Part shown: positions 16,543 through 25,695 of the stretch, one piece after another
How the letters are laid out: the number at the start of each line of letters is the position of its first letter
Numbering within the stretch: the stretch's first letter is position 1
Assembly: GCF_007002745.1 (NCBI RefSeq)
Contig: NZ_SGNY01000002.1
Coordinates: 496,001-560,000 of the forward strand
DNA length: 64,000 bases
Reading direction: 5' to 3'
Source of the DNA: Martinezella rhizogenes
Lineage (GTDB): Bacteria; Pseudomonadota; Alphaproteobacteria; Rhizobiales; Rhizobiaceae
Position numbers and translations under genes: made by a program
The notes under the pieces: model-generated
Told to the model about the DNA's origin: nothing
Databases searched by the model: none
The model's input: the letters and a program-made list of their open reading frames with translations, nothing else

Positions 16543-17187
16543 TCAGATCCCCTGAAGATAGGGATTGTTGCGGCGTTCATCGCCCAGCCGACCGCCAGGA
16601 CCATGGCCGCAGATGAACCCGACATCGTCGCCGAGCGGCAAAAGCTTGTCGCGAATGGACGCCATCAATTGCTCATGGTTCCCGCCGGGCAGATCAGTCC
16701 GTCCCACCGACCCGGAAAACAGCACATCGCCGACATGGGCAAATTGCTGGTCGCGATTATAATAGATGACATGGCCGGGGGCATGGCCCGGGCAGTGATA
16801 GACCTCAAAGACATGATCCCCGAAGGATACCCTGTCCCCGTCCTTCAGCCATTTGTCCGGCACGACGTTCTGAAGACCGGCGATACCGTATTTTTCGGCC
16901 TGCACCTCGATCCTCTCCAGCAACGGCCGGTCGTCCTCATGCGGACCGACGACCGGCAGCGAGAGTTTCGCGCGCAGTTCCTCTGCACCACCGGCATGGT
17001 CGAGATGTCCATGGGTCAGCCAGATCTCCTTGAGCGTGATGCCGTTTTCAGCGACGACCTGAAGGATGACATCCACATCGCCGCCGGGATCAACGACAAC
17101 ACCTTCCTTGGTATCCTGATCAAAGAGGATGGTGCAGTTCTGCTCGAACGGCGTGACCGGAATAATGCCCGCCTGCAACTTTCCCAT
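16543..17187 (-). CDS. Metallo-beta-lactamase-fold hydrolase, glyoxalase II-like
   Basis: A 214-residue MBL-fold enzyme with the zinc motif THGHLDHAGG, a further metal His in YHCPGHAPGHVIYY, the bridging Asp in VGDVLFSGSVGRTDLPGG, and the last His in ICGHGPGG. The short form without the glyoxalase II C-terminal substrate domain matches the YcbL/GloB-like group, which hydrolyses thioesters such as S-lactoylglutathione in vitro. The true substrate is unknown. It is convergent with csp, whose terminator it may share. Confidence 0.9.
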   Translation of the reverse strand: MGKLQAGIIPVTPFEQNCTILFDQDTKEGVVVDPGGDVDVILQVVAENGITLKEIWLTHGHLDHAGGAEELRAKLSLPVVGPHEDDRPLLERIEVQAEKYGIAGLQNVVPDKWLKDGDRVSFGDHVFEVYHCPGHAPGHVIYYNRDQQFAHVGDVLFSGSVGRTDLPGGNHEQLMASIRDKLLPLGDDVGFICGHGPGGRLGDERRNNPYLQGI

Positions 17188-17420
17188 ATCCCGTGTCTCC
17201 TTGTCCGAAAAATCCCGCCTCGTATAGACTGCGACCGATCACAGTACAATGGCGGAGAAAAGATACGGCTTTTCCTTTGCCAGATCGCCCCTAAAAATTG
17301 CGATAAAATTCAATAAGATAATCGGTATATTACTTCTTAAAACAGGAAGTACTCCCAAAAAATGTGGAACACCCGGGTGGCCCCGACGTTGTAGCTCCAG
17401 TCTTGAAAGGAGTGAGACAC

Positions 17421-18026
17421 ATGGACAAGACGCTTAAAATGCTCATGGCTGGCGGCGCTTTCGCCCTGATGGCCGGTTATGCAAACGCCGCCATGGTCGC
17501 CACCACCGCATCGGACATTTCCGTTCGTTCAGGCCCCGGCGAAGACTATCCCGAACTGGGTCTGGCCACACGTGGCAGCAATGCCGTGCTGGATGGTTGC
17601 ATGGACGGCAGCAGCTGGTGCCGCATCGAGGTCAATGGCCTGCGAGGTTGGGCGCATGCCGATTATCTGAATGTCATGTATGAGGGTTCTCCCGTCATTC
17701 TCGAAGACCGTCGCACCGAACTCAGTGTGCCTGTCGTTACGTATGAGAAAACCGCAAGCGTGCAGGCTGAACCCAATCCCGGTGATCCGAACCTCGGCCG
17801 CGTCGGTGATGTCGACATCACCCCGCCCGAAGCGGTTATCACCTACATGGACGAGCATCCTGCAGACACCGTCACCTTTGATGGCGACGTGGTCGTCGGC
17901 ACAACCCTGCCGTCCGATACCCGTCTCGTCGAAGTTCCCGATTATCAGTATCGATATGTCCGGGTGAACGACGTGCCGGTTCTGGTCGAGCCATCAACCC
18001 ACCGGATCGTCTACGTCTACCAGTAG
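17421..18026 (+). CDS. Exported SH3-domain protein with DUF1236-like C-terminus
   Basis: A 201-residue protein with a signal peptide (KTLKMLMAGGAFALMAGYANA, cleavage near residue 23). A bacterial SH3_3 domain follows (TTASDISVRSGPGEDYPELGLATRGSNAVLDGCMDG through GWAHADYLNV), and a C-terminal DUF1236-type hairpin (YQYRYVRVNDVPVLVEPSTHRIVYV). Such proteins are periplasmic and often bind peptidoglycan, but the role is unknown. The ATG at 17421 follows GAAAGGAGTG. The 230 bases upstream are AT-rich. A terminator follows at 18055. Confidence 0.88.
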   Translation: MDKTLKMLMAGGAFALMAGYANAAMVATTASDISVRSGPGEDYPELGLATRGSNAVLDGCMDGSSWCRIEVNGLRGWAHADYLNVMYEGSPVILEDRRTELSVPVVTYEKTASVQAEPNPGDPNLGRVGDVDITPPEAVITYMDEHPADTVTFDGDVVVGTTLPSDTRLVEVPDYQYRYVRVNDVPVLVEPSTHRIVYVYQ

Positions 18027-18054
18027 ACCCCTGGCTAAATCGTATGAAACAACT

Positions 18055-18085
18055 GAAGAGCGCGGGCTTTCCGCGCTCTTTTCTA
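18055..18085 (+). terminator. Intrinsic terminator after the SH3-domain gene
   Basis: GAAGAGCGCGG (18055-18065) pairs with CCGCGCTCTTTTC (from 18071) around GCTTT and runs into a T-rich tract. Confidence 0.85.
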
Positions 18086-18254
18086 TTTCCGGTAAAGGCC
18101 ACTCAGGATTCCAGTTGCACCCGCACCCGCAGCATATTATCCACCGCAACAGAAAATGATCGGCGACATTCTCCCGAGCGGACGCATTTTCGGCTATGTT
18201 TACAGAATATTGGCGCATCGACGTATGTCAGCCGCAGGATATGAAGGAACCGCA

Positions 18255-18752
18255 GTGCCACCGCAATCGCTCAAAACCGCCGCCGCGAGACAAATACCGG
18301 CACTCCCGAAGGTTGACGACGGCAAGATTGACTTCGATACGATCGAGGCGTTGTTTTTTGCCTATCGCGATTTCGTCTCCGACCCTGATGTCATCCTGTC
18401 GAAGCTGGAATATGGCCGCGCCCATCACCGGGTAGTCTATTTCGTCAGCCGGCAGCCGGGCATGACGGTGGCGGATCTGCTCGACACGCTGCAGATTACC
18501 AAACAGAGCCTCGCCCGCGTGCTGAAGCAACTGATCGATGACGGTTACATCCGCCAGATGGCCGGCCCCGAAGACCGCCGCCAGCGCCGGCTTTATCCGA
18601 CACTGACCGGCCGCGAACTGGCCCTGGCGCTGAGCGAACCGCAATCGCGGCGTATTGATCGTGCGCTGGAGGGCCTTGGTCCCGATGCCCGCGCCTGCGT
18701 GCGGAAATTCCTGGCGCAGATGCGCAGCCCGACAACAGGGGAAGGCGACTGA
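18255..18752 (+). CDS. MarR-family regulator, PetP-like
   Basis: A winged-helix MarR protein of about 165 residues if started at GTG 18255 (GAAGGAA 5 bases upstream); ATG 18225 or 18156 would add unconserved residues. The HTH/wing region is MTVADLLDTLQITKQSLARVLKQLIDDGYIRQMAGPEDRRQRRLYPT. The stop is two bases before the start of an OmpR-type response regulator, the same order as petP-petR of Rhodobacter capsulatus, which act on cytochrome bc1 expression. The petABC genes are also in this window, 32 kb away. The PetP link is by order and family, not proof of function. Confidence 0.88.
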   Translation: MPPQSLKTAAARQIPALPKVDDGKIDFDTIEALFFAYRDFVSDPDVILSKLEYGRAHHRVVYFVSRQPGMTVADLLDTLQITKQSLARVLKQLIDDGYIRQMAGPEDRRQRRLYPTLTGRELALALSEPQSRRIDRALEGLGPDARACVRKFLAQMRSPTTGEGD

Positions 18753-18754
18753 CG

Positions 18755-19468
18755 ATGGCGACAGCAACGACAAAGCGCCCGCCGGCGGATGATGACGCCG
18801 CCCACCTTCTCATCGTTGACGACGACGCCCGCATTCGCAACCTTCTCCAGCGCTTTCTGGGTGAGAAGGGATACCGCATTTCCGTCGCTGGGGATGCGGC
18901 CGAAGCCCGGCGCAAGATGATCGGCATCCGCTTCGACCTGCTCATCCTTGACGTGATGATGCCGGGAGAAAACGGACTTTCGCTCACCCGCTCGCTGAAC
19001 GAGGACAAATCCGTGCCGGTCATTCTGCTGACCGCCCGCTCGGAAGCGGATTCCCGCATCGAGGGGCTGGAGGCCGGGGCGGATGACTATCTCGCCAAAC
19101 CCTTTGATCCGCGCGAACTCGTGCTACGCATCAACAACATCCTGCGGCGCAACACCTCGCCGGATACCCCGAAGATCGAGCAGATCATGTTCGGCCCCTA
19201 CAGCTTCTCCATTCCCAAAAGGGAATTGCGCCGCGGCCCCGAAACCATCCGCCTGACGGACCGCGAGCAGGAGATCATGCTGCTTTTTGCGCTCCGCGCC
19301 GGCGACACCATTCCACGGCATGAACTGGTCGAGGCGGAATCGGAAGTGGGCGAAAGAACCATCGACGTGCAGATCAACCGTCTTCGCCGCAAGATCGAGG
19401 ACGACCCTGCCAATCCGGTCTATCTGCAGACGGTGCGCGGCATCGGCTACCGGCTAAGCGTGGACTGA
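18755..19468 (+). CDS. OmpR-family response regulator, PetR-like
   Basis: A 237-residue response regulator. The receiver domain has the acidic pocket (VDDDARIR) and phosphoacceptor Asp66 in LILDVMMPG, with Thr in LLTARSE and Lys in LAKPFDP. The C-terminal winged helix (RLTDREQEIMLLFAL through ERTIDVQINRLRRKIEDDPANPVYLQTVRGIGYRL) is of OmpR/PhoB type. It is tightly linked to the upstream MarR gene (two-base gap) and to the histidine kinase 30 bases downstream, so all three probably form one operon and one signalling unit. Confidence 0.95.
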   Translation: MATATTKRPPADDDAAHLLIVDDDARIRNLLQRFLGEKGYRISVAGDAAEARRKMIGIRFDLLILDVMMPGENGLSLTRSLNEDKSVPVILLTARSEADSRIEGLEAGADDYLAKPFDPRELVLRINNILRRNTSPDTPKIEQIMFGPYSFSIPKRELRRGPETIRLTDREQEIMLLFALRAGDTIPRHELVEAESEVGERTIDVQINRLRRKIEDDPANPVYLQTVRGIGYRLSVD

Positions 19469-19498
19469 CAAGGACAAACGAAAGGCGGGCGCACGGCC

Positions 19499-20878
19499 AT
19501 GGCGAGCCTCGATTTTCTCAATACGGTCAAAAAAAGCGGCATAGCAAAGACCTGGCGCTCGTTTGCCAGAGGGCTGCGCCATTGGCTGCCCACCGGGCTT
19601 TACACACGTTCGCTGCTGATCATCATTTTGCCGATGATCCTGCTTCAGGGCGTGGTCGCCGCCGTCTTCATGGAACGCCACTGGCAGCTGGTGACGGAGC
19701 GTCTTTCCGCCGCCGTGACGCGCGATATTGCCGCGATCATCGAGCTGCTGCAAACCGACCCCGAGGAAGATGACTACCAGCGTGTCATCCGCATTGCCCG
19801 CGAGAAGCTGGATCTCAGCGTCTATATCGAACCGAAGGCAGACCTGCCCGCGCCGAGGCCCGAGCCGCTGTTTTCGATCCTCGACAGAATTCTGGCCGAT
19901 CAGTTGCGCCAGCAGATCGGCAGGCCATTCTGGATCGACACCTATGGCAACGGCTCGCTGGTCGAAATCCGCGTCCAGCTGGACGACAAGACCCTGCGCG
20001 TCTTTACCAGCCGCAGCGCGGCCTATGCCTCAAATACCCATATCTTCCTCGTCTGGATGGTCGGCGCATCGCTGGTGCTGATTGCAATCTCGATCCTCTT
20101 CCTGCGCGGGCAGATCAAGCCCATCGAAGCGCTTGCCAAAGCGGCAGAAAATTTCGGCCGCGGCCAGAAACTCACAGCCTATTCTCCCCGTGGCGCAGAT
20201 GAAGTCCGGCGGGCGGGTCTCGCCTTCATCCTGATGCGCGAACGCATCGAGCGGCAGATGGAACAGCGCACCGCCATGCTCAACGGCGTCAGCCACGATC
20301 TGCGCACCATCCTCACCCGTTTCAAGCTGCAACTGGCTCTGGCGGGCGACAATCCGGACCTTGAAGGGCTGGACAAGGATGTCGAGGACATGCAGTCGAT
20401 GCTGGAGGCCTATCTGACCTTTGCCCGCACCGATGTCGAAGAGGATGTCGGCACGCTCGAGCTTCCCGCACTTCTGGAGAAGATCGGCCATGATTTCGAG
20501 CTTCACGGCAAGAAATTCAGCTACGAGCTTTATAATATCGAGCGCATCATCGCGCGCCCGAATGCTCTTTCCCGCCTCGTCGCCAATCTGGCGGAGAATG
20601 CCCGGCGTTATGCGACCAATCTGCACATCGATATCCGCAAGGCGCCGCGCTCCATCATCATGACCTTCGATGATGATGGCCCGGGTATTCCGGAAGCTTC
20701 TCGAGAGGATGTCTTCAAGCCGTTCTTCCGGCTGGATGAGGCGCGCAACCTCAACGCTTCGGGTACGGGACTTGGCCTCTCCATCGTCCGCGACATCGCC
20801 CGCAGCCATGGCGGCGACGTCTCGCTGGATGACAGCCCCTTGGGCGGACTGCGGGTAATCGTCAAAATTCCGGCGTAA
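19499..20878 (+). CDS. EnvZ-type sensor histidine kinase
   Basis: A 459-residue membrane kinase. A TM helix at about residues 37-58 and another at 181-203 flank a periplasmic domain of roughly 120 residues. A HAMP linker (RGQIKPIEALAKAAENFGRGQKL) precedes the dimerisation/phosphoacceptor helix with His266 in LNGVSHDLRTILTRFKLQL. The ATPase domain shows the N box (LVANLAENARRY), G1 (DDDGPGIP) and G2 (SGTGLGLSIV). It is the expected partner of the response regulator 30 bases upstream. The signal is unknown. Confidence 0.95.
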   Translation: MASLDFLNTVKKSGIAKTWRSFARGLRHWLPTGLYTRSLLIIILPMILLQGVVAAVFMERHWQLVTERLSAAVTRDIAAIIELLQTDPEEDDYQRVIRIAREKLDLSVYIEPKADLPAPRPEPLFSILDRILADQLRQQIGRPFWIDTYGNGSLVEIRVQLDDKTLRVFTSRSAAYASNTHIFLVWMVGASLVLIAISILFLRGQIKPIEALAKAAENFGRGQKLTAYSPRGADEVRRAGLAFILMRERIERQMEQRTAMLNGVSHDLRTILTRFKLQLALAGDNPDLEGLDKDVEDMQSMLEAYLTFARTDVEEDVGTLELPALLEKIGHDFELHGKKFSYELYNIERIIARPNALSRLVANLAENARRYATNLHIDIRKAPRSIIMTFDDDGPGIPEASREDVFKPFFRLDEARNLNASGTGLGLSIVRDIARSHGGDVSLDDSPLGGLRVIVKIPA

Positions 20879-20926
20879 GATATATCCCGCGCTCAATCCG
20901 AGAGATCGAGCACCCGTTTTGTTATC

Positions 20927-21268
20927 TCAGCACATTTTCTCGCCGTTCGGCACCGGCCGTTCAACGGCGGCAAGCACGATATCACCGTTACCGTCAGCAA
21001 AGCCCAGCGTCAGGACCTCGGAGCGGAACGGGCCGATCTGGCGCGGCGGAAAATTCACCACAGCCAGCACCTGCCGGCCAACCAGACTTTCCGGCGTATA
21101 ATGCACCGTAATCTGTGCCGAAGATTTCTTGATGCCGATCTCAGGTCCGAAATCGATTTTTACCTTGATTGCCGGCTTGCGGGCTTCGGGAAAGGGCTCG
21201 GCCTCAATGATCGTGCCGACACGAATATCGACCTTCTCGAAATCGGCGTAGGAAATTTCACCGCTCAT
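20927..21268 (-). CDS. csaA: CsaA-like tRNA-binding-domain protein
   Basis: A 113-residue OB-fold EMAP-type protein: [45 protein letters not shown], then [16 protein letters not shown] and the C-terminal [20 protein letters not shown]. This is the full length of Bacillus CsaA, which is described as a chaperone-like, tRNA-binding dimer. The ATG at 21268 gives the conserved N-terminus. It lies 26 bases after the proC stop, so ybjN-proC-csaA look like one transcript. Confidence 0.93.
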   Translation of the reverse strand: MSGEISYADFEKVDIRVGTIIEAEPFPEARKPAIKVKIDFGPEIGIKKSSAQITVHYTPESLVGRQVLAVVNFPPRQIGPFRSEVLTLGFADGNGDIVLAAVERPVPNGEKMC

Positions 21269-21294
21269 AGCCTGCCCCATCTGCCTGCAATGCT

Positions 21295-22119
21295 TCAACC
21301 AGCAAGTTCTTCGGCGCGTGTCTTTGCCGCCGCAACCGCCTTGTCAAAAAGCGGCTGCATGCCATCGTCAGCCATCAGCACGGAAAGTGCCGCGGCCGTC
21401 GTTCCGCCCGGTGAGGTCACATTCTGGCGCAGCCGCGCCGCCTCATCGGGAGACTGGTGCAGCAACTCGCCCGCGCCGGCCACTGTTTCCCGCGCCAGAC
21501 GCATGGCCACATCCGCCGGCAGACCGGCCTTGCGTCCGGCTTCGGCCATGCATTCCACCAGATAAAAGACATAGGCCGGGCCGCTGCCCGAAACCGCGGT
21601 CACCGCGTCGATATCGCTTTCGCTTTCCACCCATTCGACCGGACCGCTGACCTTCAGCAATCCGTCCACCACAGCTTTAAGCTCCGGCGTTACCAATTCA
21701 TTGGCATAGGCCCCCGTCACGCCGCGCCCGACCATGGCCGGCGTGTTGGGCATGGCCCGCACGGCGGCAACCGCACCGAAATGCGACACGAAGGTGCCGA
21801 TCGTCGTGCCCGCCGCAATCGAGACAACGACGGTATCCGCTCCCAGAAGGGCTTTGAGGGACGGCAGCACGGCTTCCATCATCTGCGGTTTCACCGCCAC
21901 GAAAAGAATGCCTGCCTTGATGCCGTCAGGCACGCTTTGGCTATGCGTTGCACCCGCTTCGGCAATCGTTGTGCGCATGGCATCGGAAGGCCGCGGATCG
22001 ATGACGATGACCTGGGATCCCGGCACGCCCTTTTTCAGCCAGCCCGAAAGCATGGCGCCGCCCATATTGCCGGCGCCGACGAGCACCAGCGGACCGGAAG
22101 CCTTGTATACCATCTTCAC
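21295..22119 (-). CDS. proC: Pyrroline-5-carboxylate reductase
   Basis: The last enzyme of proline synthesis, reducing pyrroline-5-carboxylate with NAD(P)H. It has 274 residues, full length. The Rossmann motif is [21 protein letters not shown], and the C-terminal P5CR signature is [15 protein letters not shown] through [26 protein letters not shown]. The GTG at 22119 overlaps the stop of ybjN by four bases (GTGA), which favours it over ATG 22113 and indicates translational coupling. Confidence 0.96.
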   Translation of the reverse strand: MKMVYKASGPLVLVGAGNMGGAMLSGWLKKGVPGSQVIVIDPRPSDAMRTTIAEAGATHSQSVPDGIKAGILFVAVKPQMMEAVLPSLKALLGADTVVVSIAAGTTIGTFVSHFGAVAAVRAMPNTPAMVGRGVTGAYANELVTPELKAVVDGLLKVSGPVEWVESESDIDAVTAVSGSGPAYVFYLVECMAEAGRKAGLPADVAMRLARETVAGAGELLHQSPDEAARLRQNVTSPGGTTAAALSVLMADDGMQPLFDKAVAAAKTRAEELAG

Positions 22120-22616
22120 GCTTCTCCGACGGTCTCGAACATGACCGCTTCGATTGCACTTTTCGCATCCAGCCCCGACCAGACGACGAACTGGAATGCC
22201 TGATAATATTGTTCGCAGGCCTCAAGCGCGCTGGAAAGCAGCACTTCCACCTGCTGGTTGTTCGGTTCGGCGCCACCAGCCAGAAGCAGGGACTGACGGA
22301 AGATCACCACGTCTTCCTGCCGCCACAGATCGAAATGACCCATCAGCACCTGGCCGTTGACCTGCGAAAGCAGGCAAATGACTTCGTTGACGCGGTGGTC
22401 GGGCACCTTGATGTCAAAAGCGCAAGCCAGATGCAGCGCTTCGAAATCCTCCATCCAGGCAAAGGAAACGTGATAGTCGGCCCAGTGACCAGCCACCGTC
22501 ATGGCGATCTCGTCTTCGCCGGAACGCTCGAACGACCAGTCATTCGAGGCAGCGACAATCTCGATCATGTCCACGGGATTGGACTGACGCTCAATTTCAA
22601 ATTCTATCAGGCTCAT
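22116..22616 (-). CDS. YbjN domain-containing protein
   Basis: A 166-residue soluble protein from ATG 22616 (AAGG upstream). It has the YbjN fold, which resembles type III secretion chaperones (PVDMIEIVAASNDWSFERSGEDEIAMTVAGHWADYHVSFAWMEDFEALHLACAFDI and VLMGHFDLWRQEDVVIFRQSLLL). E. coli YbjN affects motility, biofilm and stress when over-expressed, but its mechanism is not known. Proteobacteria often carry it next to proC, as here with a GTGA overlap. Confidence 0.9.
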   Translation of the reverse strand: MSLIEFEIERQSNPVDMIEIVAASNDWSFERSGEDEIAMTVAGHWADYHVSFAWMEDFEALHLACAFDIKVPDHRVNEVICLLSQVNGQVLMGHFDLWRQEDVVIFRQSLLLAGGAEPNNQQVEVLLSSALEACEQYYQAFQFVVWSGLDAKSAIEAVMFETVGEA

Positions 22617-23044
22617 GCGGCACCTTCTCAGCCGGTATGGATGTTCTGTTTTGAACGCCGGGCACAAAACGCACACACAAACCGGATTCAACATTTGAGA
22701 CGATTGCCCGACACCAACAGAATTACGCATTCACCCTGTCCGGAGCTTACCAGGTCGTTTCGAATCATCATTTAAAATCAGTGTATAATGACCGAGTCCT
22801 GCTGCCACCCCTCGTCCGCCATTTTTGCTTTTTGAACAGTGGATATCTTCTCCCCCATCACCTCAGGCGAGATACATAAGCGACTCTGGCGATTGCGTTT
22901 TTTGGAAGTGTCCACAGGCACCAAAAAAATCGCGCCAGAGGCCGGTTTCGGCAACCGGAGATTATTTCGGGTTGCATGGCCCGCAAACAAAAAGTCCCGG
23001 AATCGTAGGCGATCCGGGACCCATCAGGAAAAAGCGCTAAAGAA
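22617..23044. other. 428-base intergenic region with two strong hairpins
   Basis: No gene is evident on either strand. CTCTGGCG...TTTTTTGG (22884-22905) can pair with CCAAAAAAATCGCGCCAGAG (22921-22940), and CCGGTT-TCGGC-AACCGG follows at about 22942-22958. A TATAAT at 22784-22789 points into this structured stretch on the plus strand. A minus-strand terminator for ubiK lies at 22988-23020. The region may hold an uncatalogued RNA or a degenerate repeat. Confidence 0.4.
22988..23020 (-). terminator. Intrinsic terminator after ubiK
   Basis: On the minus strand GTCCCGGATCGCCTACGATT folds back with CCGGGAC (arms 22994-23001 and 23013-23020) and is followed by TTTTTGTTTG. It lies 24 bases past the ubiK stop. 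Confidence 0.85.
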
Positions 23045-23308
23045 TCAGTCGTTAGTGGCCGAAAGCTTTGCTTCCAGAGCCTCGATGCGGGCGCGCAGCG
23101 CGTCGTTTTCATCACGCGCCTTGATGGCCATCTCACGCACCGCGTCGAATTCCTCGCGCTTGACGACATCAAGACTGTTCAGCCAGCGATCGGCCTGTGC
23201 ATGAAGGGCGGCTTCCGCTTCCTTGCGCACGCCCTGCGCCGCGCCGGCCGCATCGGTCATCAGCTTGGCGAATTCATCCAGAATACGGTTGGTGCCTGTC
23301 GTGCTCAT
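23045..23308 (-). CDS. ubiK: UbiK-like accessory factor (BMFP family)
   Basis: An 87-residue protein with an amphipathic N-terminal helix ([36 protein letters not shown]) and a C-terminal coiled coil ([17 protein letters not shown]). This matches the UbiK/YqiC/BMFP family. E. coli UbiK helps the ubiquinone biosynthesis complex, and Brucella BMFP is membrane-fusogenic. The start is ATG 23308 with GGAAC upstream. It is divergent from lgt. Confidence 0.88.
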   Translation of the reverse strand: MSTTGTNRILDEFAKLMTDAAGAAQGVRKEAEAALHAQADRWLNSLDVVKREEFDAVREMAIKARDENDALRARIEALEAKLSATND

Positions 23309-23586
23309 GGCGCTGTTCCTTCGTCGGTTCAGGGAGCAGTCCATTCCCTGCTGTTGATGCCTTTCAGGTAGGTGCTCGACAGCCGCCTTGCAAGCGAAAT
23401 CGAAAAATGCGGCCTTTCGCTGCAGCGCCCGACATCGCAATCCGCTCACGAAAAATCACCTTGACCGCCGCCTCGGCAATCGCCATTTTCCTTGGCGTCA
23501 GGGAGACCGGTGAGCATCATCGCCCGGCCCCTCGAGGCAATGGATCATTCTGTTGTCCGCCCAGCAACGATGACGGAATATACGGA

Positions 23587-24429
23587 TTGTTAGCCGCTCC
23601 CACTCAACTTGCCATCATGCCATTTCCCAATATCGATCCGATTGCGCTCTCCATCGGGCCTCTGGCGATCCACTGGTATGGCATTGCCTACGTCGCCGGC
23701 ATCATGCTCGGCTGGTTTTATGCCCGTCGCCTCGCCCGCACGGATCGCCTGTGGCCAAACGAGACGTCGCCGATCTCGGCGCAGCACCTTGATGATTTCA
23801 TCCTGTGGGCAGCTGGCGGCATCGTGCTCGGCGGCCGCATCGGCTACATCCTGTTTTATGATCTCGGCGCCGTTGCCGTCAACCCGATTAGAGCGCTGGA
23901 AATATGGAACGGCGGCATGTCGTTCCATGGTGGCCTGATCGGCACCACCGTCGCCATGATCCTCTTTGCCCGCAAGAACGGCATCCCGGTCTGGAGCATG
24001 TTCGACGTCATTGCGGCCGTGGCACCCATCGGCCTGCTGTTCGGCCGCATCGCCAATTTCATCAATGGCGAATTGTGGGGACGCATCGCCGATGTTCCGT
24101 GGGCAGTCGTGTTCCCGACCGGCGGCCCGTTTGCGCGGCACCCGAGCCAGCTTTATGAAGCCGGCCTCGAAGGCCTCGTGCTCGTCATCATTCTGGCCAT
24201 TGCCATCTATGCCTTCAGGGCGCTGAAAACGCCCGGCGTCGTCACCGGCATCTTCGTCTGCGGTTACGCGCTGTCACGCATCTTCGTGGAATTTTTCCGC
24301 GAGCCGGATGCCCAGATCGGTTATCTCGCCGGTAACTGGCTGACCATGGGCATGGTGCTTTCCACACCGATGTTCCTTCTCGGCCTCTGGGCGGTCCTGC
24401 GCGCACGCCGCGCGGCAAAAATCGCCTAA
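23587..24429 (+). CDS. lgt: Prolipoprotein diacylglyceryl transferase
   Basis: The inner-membrane enzyme that moves diacylglycerol from phosphatidylglycerol to the lipobox cysteine. Seven or so TM helices are visible, and the Lgt signature is present ([26 protein letters not shown]). The HGG-type site is FHGGLIG, and IHWYG is near the N-terminus. TTG 23587 gives 280 residues and an N-terminal extension like that of other rhizobial Lgt proteins; ATG 23617 (270 residues) is the alternative and has no better binding site. It starts a row of four same-strand genes (lgt-midA-pgeF-M24). Confidence 0.95.
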   Translation: MLAAPTQLAIMPFPNIDPIALSIGPLAIHWYGIAYVAGIMLGWFYARRLARTDRLWPNETSPISAQHLDDFILWAAGGIVLGGRIGYILFYDLGAVAVNPIRALEIWNGGMSFHGGLIGTTVAMILFARKNGIPVWSMFDVIAAVAPIGLLFGRIANFINGELWGRIADVPWAVVFPTGGPFARHPSQLYEAGLEGLVLVIILAIAIYAFRALKTPGVVTGIFVCGYALSRIFVEFFREPDAQIGYLAGNWLTMGMVLSTPMFLLGLWAVLRARRAAKIA

Positions 24430-24444
24430 GCGGTATGGCCTGCC

Positions 24445-25545
24445 ATGACGACACCGCTCGCGCAACGCATCAAATCCCTTATCCGGCTCAACGGTCCGCT
24501 CAGCGTCACCGATTATTTCTCGCTTTGCCTCGCTGATCCCGAACACGGTTATTACAAGAGCCGTGAACCCTTCGGCCGCTCGGGTGATTTCATCACCGCC
24601 CCTGAGGTCAGCCAGCTGTTCGGCGAAATGCTCGGCGTTTTCGTTGTCCATGCCTGGCAGCGGCACGGCGCACCGGTGCAAACCCAGCTGGTGGAGATCG
24701 GTCCCGGCCGCGGCACCATGATGTCGGACATGCTGCGCGTCATCCGCCGCATCGCGCCGCCGCTTTACGAGACGATGCGGGTGCATCTGGTGGAAACCAG
24801 TCCCCGCCTTTCCACGATCCAGAAGGAAACGCTTGCCGACCATGCCGGCCGGCTGACATGGCATGAAAGTTTCGACGTGGTGCCCGAAGGTTTCCTGCTC
24901 CTCGTCGCCAACGAACTTTTCGACGCCATCCCCATACGGCAATTCGTCAAGACGCCTCAGGGTTTTCGCGAACGGGTTGTCAGTCTCGATGCAAATGACG
25001 AGCTTGTCTTCTCGACGGGCCTTGCCAGCATCGACCCGGCCCTCTTGCCGCCGCAGCCTGAACGACAGCCGCTTGGTACCATATTCGAAATTTCACCTGC
25101 CCGCGAAGCCGTGATGACAGCCATCTGCCAGCGCCTGTCGGCCCATGGCGGCACAGCGCTCGCCACCGATTACGGCCATCTGGTTGCCGGGTTTGGTGAC
25201 ACCCTGCAGGCCATGCGCAACCATGCCTTCGACCCGCCATTGGCACATCCGGGCGAGGCCGACCTGACGAGCCATGTCGATTTCGAAAGCCTCGTCAGAA
25301 CGGCCGAAGCGACCGGCGTGCATGTCAACGGCACCCTGAGACAGGGCGACTTTCTTTATGGCCTCGGCCTCAAGGAGCGGGCAGCAGCCCTTGCCGCCAA
25401 GGCTACACCCGATCAGACGCTGGCGATTGCCGAAGCGGTCAACCGCCTTGCCGGCGAAGGGGCCGGCAAGATGGGGGAACTTTTCAAGGTCGTCGCCGTT
25501 TCAAGTCCCGCGCTTCATCTCATGCCGTTTCGTGCGGTGGATTGA
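24445..25545 (+). CDS. MidA/NDUFAF7-family SAM-dependent methyltransferase
   Basis: A 366-residue protein of the DUF185 family. The SAM-binding motif is LVEIGPGRGTMMSDMLRVI. Family blocks are ITAPEVSQLFGEMLGVF, FLLLVANELFDAIPIRQFV and LATDYGH. Mitochondrial NDUFAF7 methylates an arginine of a complex I core subunit during assembly; the bacterial target is not established. It starts 15 bases after lgt and is followed 150 bases later by pgeF. Confidence 0.93.
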   Translation: MTTPLAQRIKSLIRLNGPLSVTDYFSLCLADPEHGYYKSREPFGRSGDFITAPEVSQLFGEMLGVFVVHAWQRHGAPVQTQLVEIGPGRGTMMSDMLRVIRRIAPPLYETMRVHLVETSPRLSTIQKETLADHAGRLTWHESFDVVPEGFLLLVANELFDAIPIRQFVKTPQGFRERVVSLDANDELVFSTGLASIDPALLPPQPERQPLGTIFEISPAREAVMTAICQRLSAHGGTALATDYGHLVAGFGDTLQAMRNHAFDPPLAHPGEADLTSHVDFESLVRTAEATGVHVNGTLRQGDFLYGLGLKERAAALAAKATPDQTLAIAEAVNRLAGEGAGKMGELFKVVAVSSPALHLMPFRAVD

Positions 25546-25695
25546 CAGCGCAATAACCTCTGGGCCAACATCGCCGCGACACACGAAGCAGGCACACTGC
25601 ATCACACACGCCGCGCAACGCCGCAGCAACAGGAAACATCTCGCTTAACGCACCCCACCGGCCAACAGCGATATTCTCCAAGGAACTCCCGCACC

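Noticed and set aside
23197-23586. N-terminal extension of the lgt frame
   Set aside because: It overlaps the ubiK gene and its promoter region; Lgt homology begins near 23587-23617.
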